Shown here: piece after piece, positions 40,837 through 44,346 of the stretch
Layout of the letters: each line of letters opens with the position of its first letter
Numbering within the stretch: the stretch's first letter is position 1
Source of the DNA: Methylobacterium sp. E-066
GTDB lineage: Bacteria; Pseudomonadota; Alphaproteobacteria; Rhizobiales; Beijerinckiaceae
Assembly: GCF_022829635.1 (NCBI RefSeq)
Contig: NZ_JAKSYO010000114.1
Location: 1-44,346, forward strand
DNA length: 44,346 bases
Reading direction: 5' to 3'
Notes under the pieces: model-generated
What the model was told of the DNA's origin: nothing
Databases searched by the model: none
The model's input: only the letters and a program-made list of their open reading frames with translations
Position numbers and translations under genes: made by a program

Positions 40837-43230
40837 CTAGAAATCCAGGCTGAGGCTGGCGACGACCGAGAACGGCGCGCCGAGATAGAAAAACGGAGTC
40901 CCGGCCGAGCTGATCTGAACGCCGGTGCTGTTGCCGGGGTTGATGTACAGGTACTTACTGTTGAGGATATTGGTCAGGTTGAGCTTGAACTCGCCATCCT
41001 GCGCCCCCGGGATCGCGTCGAGGAAGGCCGTGCCCTTGAGCTTGTAGCCGAGGCCGAGATCGACCGTGGTGTAGCCCGGCAGGCGGATGTCGTTGGTCAG
41101 CGTAGCAAAGACCGAGCTGGTCCATTTCGCCCGGGCGAACCCGTAGAGCGGCCCGTCTTCGTACATGAGGGTCGCGTTGGTGATGTATTTCGGTGCGTTG
41201 AAGTACTGTTTGCCCTTGGTCGGGAGAGCCTTGCTGCCATCCTCGACCTTAATATCGCTGTCCAGCGTGTCGTCGTTGATCGCCTGCGAGACCAGCACGC
41301 TCCAGCCCTCGTAGGGCTTGGTGCCGAGCTCGATCTCGCCTCCGACCGCCGTGGTGCTGCCGATATTCGTGTACTTGCTGCTCAGCGTCGCATCGTTCTT
41401 GATCGTCACCGCGATCCGGTCGCTGTATTTGATCAGGAACGCGGTTGCGTTGACGTTCAATAGGTCGCCCTTGTAGCGATAACCGGTGTCGAAGCTGAGC
41501 GAGTTTTCAGCTTTCAGGTCGCGTATGGAGACCGTATTCTTGGTGTTGTCCACGAGGCGGCCGTCGGCGAAGTTCGGCGGGACGCGCGCACTCATCGACG
41601 CGTTGAAGAAAACCTGATTCTCCTCGTCGAGATCGTAGCGGACGCCGAATGATGGAAGGAAAAACGAATAGTTTCTTTTTACTTTGTAGTCTAGATAAGC
41701 ATCCGTCAAATTGCTGTTCCCGGACGGTAGATTGTGGAACGTCCGGTCGTAGATCCGCTCCCGGCCAGACAGGTCGATATGCAGCCTGTCATCGAACAGG
41801 GCGATGCTGTCGGACAACGAGAGAGTGGTATTATAGTAATCCGTAACCCAGTCCCGACTCGTAAGGATGTGGCCCTTATTGTCCCTGATCAGATGCGACT
41901 GGAAAAAGATGTCGGCGATCGTGTTGGTCAGAGGATCAATCTGCTGGAACGGGTTCAACTGATGCTGGTGGGTGTATTCTGCCCAGAGGCCGCCGCTGAT
42001 CGTGTGCTCGCCGAATCGCCCCGTCAGGGTCGCGGTGTTGCCGACCCGGTCGAATTCGTTCTGGCTCATCTGAACCAGCAGGGCGTTGGTGTTGGCGGTA
42101 CCGTAGGCCGTGAACGCGCCGACTGGGCTCGAAAGGAATTTGTTGGTGTATCCGTTCTCCTTGAGAAGGACTTCGGTCGAACTGCCGGATAAGTGGTGGA
42201 GGAAATAGGGCGTCACTTGAAGATCGATCGTATCGGTCAGGGGGAACTTGCCGTCGATAGACACGAAGCCGTCTCGGCTCGGCTCCCATTGATAGTCGCC
42301 ATAGCCAATATTGGCCGGCGTGTAGGGGAACGCCGGGTTGTTCGCGCTGAACGCGGCCTTCGAACCGCTCAGGATCGTCGGTGGTGTCGTCAGCCAGCCA
42401 TTACGGTAGCCGTAAGCGGCGTACTGCGATTTTGTGATGTTTCGGATATAAGTGTTCTCGGAAAGATTGTAAAAAGATGTGACGGTGAGGCTGCTCCCGC
42501 CTTCGAGTTTCAGGTCGAGCCGTCCGTCGACATGGTGCCGATCGGCGGCGCCAGGACCGACGAAATAGTCGGATTGCGCGTGCGAGTACGAGATATAGCC
42601 TTTCAGCGCATCGTCGTACATGAGGCCGGTATTCGCGCGAATAAAGCTCTTGAAGTTGTTGTACGATCCGAACGACTGCGAGACCATGGTCTTCGGCGTG
42701 TCGGTCGGGACGCATTGCGACATCGAGACCTGACCGCCGACAGCGCCGTGCTGCGCGACGGCACCAGCGCTGGTCCCCTGATTGACGTCGATCGAGCACA
42801 GGTTCTCGGAATCCGTGTAGACCTGTGGCGTGACCGCGAAGGTGCCGGGATCGTTGAGCGGCACGCCGTTGAGCGAGAGGCCGATCTGCGTGCTGTCGAA
42901 GCCGCGAATCGAGTAGCCGCCGCCGAACAAGCCTGAGGCGTCGCGCGAGTAGGAATTGACGCCGACGACCTTGCCGATCTGCTGCGCGACGTTCTGGGTG
43001 CCCGGTTGGCGGGCGATGTCCTCCTGCCGCAGGGTCGTGGCTGCCGATGTCCCATTCTGCTCCGCCAGCAGCGGCGTGCCACGGTCGGCTCCCCCGGCCT
43101 GATTCGCCGCCGCCTCCACGGAAACCGTGCCGAGGTCGTTCATCTGCTGTGCGAGCGCTGGAATTTGGAGAGCCGCCAGAGCAACACTACTCAATAGAAT
43201 CTGAATATGGAACGTTCTAATTTTTGTCAT
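40837..43230 (-). CDS. TonB-dependent outer-membrane receptor
   Basis: The product is 797 residues. Signal peptide MTKIRTFHIQILLSSVALAA, ending IPALA|QQ. A TonB-box-like LGTVSVEA follows shortly after. The plug domain is about 60-180 (GYSIRGFDSTQIGLSLNGVPLND, then GAVAQHGAVGGQVSM), and then a 22-strand-type barrel ends in ASLSLDF with terminal Phe. The ATG at 43230 is preferred; a TTG at 43251 would add seven residues before the signal. The gene is visibly less GC-rich than its neighbours, suggesting acquisition. The plug has no feature that names the ligand. The shared LacI operator and the phosphodiesterase next door suggest a sugar-phosphate-like substrate; a ferric chelate cannot be excluded. 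Confidence 0.92.
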   Translation of the reverse strand: MTKIRTFHIQILLSSVALAALQIPALAQQMNDLGTVSVEAAANQAGGADRGTPLLAEQNGTSAATTLRQEDIARQPGTQNVAQQIGKVVGVNSYSRDASGLFGGGYSIRGFDSTQIGLSLNGVPLNDPGTFAVTPQVYTDSENLCSIDVNQGTSAGAVAQHGAVGGQVSMSQCVPTDTPKTMVSQSFGSYNNFKSFIRANTGLMYDDALKGYISYSHAQSDYFVGPGAADRHHVDGRLDLKLEGGSSLTVTSFYNLSENTYIRNITKSQYAAYGYRNGWLTTPPTILSGSKAAFSANNPAFPYTPANIGYGDYQWEPSRDGFVSIDGKFPLTDTIDLQVTPYFLHHLSGSSTEVLLKENGYTNKFLSSPVGAFTAYGTANTNALLVQMSQNEFDRVGNTATLTGRFGEHTISGGLWAEYTHQHQLNPFQQIDPLTNTIADIFFQSHLIRDNKGHILTSRDWVTDYYNTTLSLSDSIALFDDRLHIDLSGRERIYDRTFHNLPSGNSNLTDAYLDYKVKRNYSFFLPSFGVRYDLDEENQVFFNASMSARVPPNFADGRLVDNTKNTVSIRDLKAENSLSFDTGYRYKGDLLNVNATAFLIKYSDRIAVTIKNDATLSSKYTNIGSTTAVGGEIELGTKPYEGWSVLVSQAINDDTLDSDIKVEDGSKALPTKGKQYFNAPKYITNATLMYEDGPLYGFARAKWTSSVFATLTNDIRLPGYTTVDLGLGYKLKGTAFLDAIPGAQDGEFKLNLTNILNSKYLYINPGNSTGVQISSAGTPFFYLGAPFSVVASLSLDF
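43208..43219. promoter_or_regulatory. LacI-type operator B (inside codons 4-7 of the receptor)
   Basis: TGGAACGTTCTA shares the GAACGTTC core with operator A. It lies within the receptor coding sequence, about 15 bases past the start codon. Its centre is exactly 120 bp from operator C, a spacing suited to a repression loop. Confidence 0.72.
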
Positions 43231-43325
43231 TGGAGATCCATGGCTTGTCAATTCTGAGGCTCAAGAAACCAACGTCGGCCCATCGCGTCCGAGCATGGCA
43301 AGTCAGTGATGGTATCCCAACGCCT

Positions 43326-43354
43326 ATTAGAACGTTCCAATCAAAGCATGTCAA
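43326..43354 (-). promoter_or_regulatory. Promoter of the receptor-DUF1868 operon
   Basis: On the minus strand TTGACA (43349-43354, perfect -35) is followed after exactly 17 bases by TCTAAT (43326-43331, 5 of 6 to the -10 consensus). Operator C overlaps the spacer and -10. The predicted start near 43318 gives a leader of about 90 bases to the ATG at 43230. Confidence 0.75.
43328..43339. promoter_or_regulatory. LacI-type operator C (over the receptor promoter)
   Basis: TAGAACGTTCCA is a one-mismatch version of the perfect palindrome A, overlapping the -10 and spacer of the receptor promoter. In this position bound LacI-type protein would exclude RNA polymerase. Confidence 0.76.
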
Positions 43355-43367
43355 GCATGTCGGTTTT

Positions 43368-43386
43368 GCGACGCAATATGCGTCGC
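43368..43386. promoter_or_regulatory. Perfect palindrome upstream of the receptor promoter
   Basis: GCGACGCA-ATA-TGCGTCGC has a perfect 8-bp stem with a 3-base centre, just upstream of the -35 box. It is GC-rich inside an AT-rich region (43388-43520). It could be the site of a second regulator such as an activator, or a hairpin ending transcription from the other side. No T-run of terminator type follows on the minus strand. Confidence 0.5.
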
Positions 43387-43639
43387 CTTAGATCATTCGA
43401 AATTAATTTTGTTATTAGATTTTTACTGATTTATATAGATTAAATTCTGCACAATCGTCATAAAATCCAGTGTATATGAGTCGTAATGTGATTTTCATAT
43501 CATCACATACGATGGCTGCATTACGCTTCACAAGAGCCTATCGTCATCCACTCCGTATAGACATCGATACCTTCTGCCTATCTGATGTAAGACGGCGTGA
43601 AGCGAGGATTTGAGCAGAACCAAGCATCGTCGAAGTTTT
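43387..43639. other. AT-rich intergenic stretch
   Basis: About 250 bases, the most AT-rich segment of the window (43388-43520). No gene is supported. It separates the receptor promoter from the broken reductase gene. Confidence 0.5.
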
Positions 43640-43969
43640 AGTTTTGTGGCCCACGACCGGTGTTCGAGGCGTCGTCCGTGCTGCCGATCAGGATCAAGAA
43701 CGCGCCCGTCTCGCAGGACCACGCCGTCCGAGACCGGCGTGCCGAGCGCCTCGATGCGGTGGACGTCGTCGCGGGTGGCGATCGGAGAAATCGGGCTCAG
43801 ATCGACCACGTCCGAGCGCTTCGCCATCTCTTTGACGCTCGCGTCGGCGATGCAGCGGTCGCTCCGGCACGGGGCGACGGGGCTTGACGTACAGGCAACG
43901 CCTGCCCGCGATCAAGAACCGGGCCATCGGTGCGCCCATGATGCCGAGACCGAGGGATTTGACCTCCAT
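43640..43969 (-). pseudogene. Tartronate semialdehyde reductase-type dehydrogenase, broken remnant
   Basis: The minus-strand ATG at 43969 opens MEVKSLGLGIMGAPMARFLI, the NAD(P)-binding start of the beta-hydroxyacid dehydrogenase family (GarR/3-hydroxyisobutyrate dehydrogenase). After about 25 codons the match jumps frame and skips sequence: MAKRSDVVDLSPISPIATRDDVHRIEALGTPVSD (translated from about 43827) is the next conserved block. GAFLILIGSTDDAS then appears in yet another frame before the match ends. An internal deletion plus two or more frameshifts make it non-functional. It lies directly downstream of glucarate dehydratase on the same strand, which favours a former tartronate semialdehyde reductase. 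Confidence 0.68.
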
Positions 43970-44078
43970 TCCGGTCTTCTCCCGCATGCTCAGAGGCTAT
44001 TGCGGAAGCGCACGGCGTCCGCAGGTCTTTCGGCGCGACGGCGGTCGGTGCCTCGCGCGAGACAGCATCGGGGCGCGA

Positions 44079-44346
44079 TCAGCGGACGAGGCAGGGCCTC
44101 TTCGGATCGAAGGTCCAGCCGGGAACCAGAAACTGCATCGCCGCCGCGTCGTCCCGGGCGCCGAGGCCGTGATCGCGGTAGAGGGCGTGCGCCCGCTCGA
44201 CACCCGACCAGTCGAGCTCGATCCCGAGGCCCGGCCGTTCCGGCACCTGCACGAGGCCGCCGCGGATCGCCAGCGGCTCCCGGGTCAGGGCCTCCCCGTC
44301 CTGCCAGATCCAGTGGGTGTCGATCGCCGTGACCTTGCCCGGGGCC
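44079..44346 (-). CDS. gudD: Glucarate dehydratase, C-terminal end (runs off the window)
   Basis: The last 88 codons are visible, ending at the TGA at 44079-44081. The sequence [15 protein letters not shown], then [30 protein letters not shown] and [15 protein letters not shown] matches the C-terminal end of GudD of the enolase superfamily. GudD dehydrates D-glucarate to 5-keto-4-deoxy-D-glucarate. The catalytic barrel is beyond the edge. The broken reductase downstream would have been the later step of the same pathway. Confidence 0.88.
   Translation of the reverse strand, partial: APGKVTAIDTHWIWQDGEALTREPLAIRGGLVQVPERPGLGIELDWSGVERAHALYRDHGLGARDDAAAMQFLVPGWTFDPKRPCLVR

Overview
The window is GC-rich DNA from an alphaproteobacterium. 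Methylobacterium or a close relative is the best guess, judged from the gene families, the codon bias towards G/C at third positions and the hairpin-rich intergenic repeats. That assignment is inference; there is no rRNA, tRNA or phage module, and no CRISPR array was seen. The mix of catabolic operons, dedicated transporters, decayed insertion sequences and gene remnants looks like an accessory region.

Layout. 1-3744: 3' part of a very large autotransporter with Gly-rich passenger repeats. 3998-6121: an IS3-family element sits between the C-terminal end of an aspartate ammonia-lyase gene and the N-terminal end of a sugar-type ABC binding-protein gene, so it marks a deletion or recombination joint. 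6217-7376: a LacI-type regulator with two tandem operator-like palindromes over its promoter. 7807-12430: an aromatic operon on the minus strand, catA-benABCD (benzoate to catechol to cis,cis-muconate), with a divergent BenM/CatM-type LysR gene at 12875. A decayed IS3-family (IS407-like) element follows at 13858-15119. 15230-17391: the two glutathione-dependent formaldehyde-oxidation enzymes. 17794-25633: a divergent MarR-controlled locus. One arm has a phospholipase-A2-like secreted protein, an aldehyde dehydrogenase and a GMC alcohol oxidoreductase; the other has MarR, an AaeB-like FUSC pump, a DUF1656 protein and an HlyD/AaeA-like adaptor. Two matching palindromes lie between the arms. 25679-27208: type B carboxylesterase.

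27526-35771 is one operon: a Tat-exported family-5 binding protein, a remnant of a second binding protein, two ATPases, two permeases, a sugar-phosphate-isomerase-like TIM barrel and a type I phosphodiesterase/alkaline-phosphatase-superfamily enzyme. 36157-38092 is exbB-exbD-tonB with a good terminator. 38826-39896 is a second LacI regulator. 40001-43230 is a TonB-dependent receptor plus a Tat-exported DUF1868 protein with the two HxT motifs of 2H phosphodiesterases. 43640-44346 holds a broken tartronate-semialdehyde-reductase-like gene and the 3' end of glucarate dehydratase.

The most interesting signal is a shared operator built on GAACGTTC. A perfect 12-bp palindrome lies upstream of exbB. 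Two one-mismatch copies bracket the receptor promoter, with centres exactly 120 bp apart; one overlaps the -10 and the other lies inside codons 4-7 of the receptor. These tie exbBD-tonB and receptor-DUF1868 into one regulon, probably controlled by the LacI protein between them. With the neighbouring ABC/phosphodiesterase operon, this suggests a dedicated route for taking up and hydrolysing a sugar phosphodiester or cyclic phosphate. The regulon is seen in the sequence; the substrate is inference.
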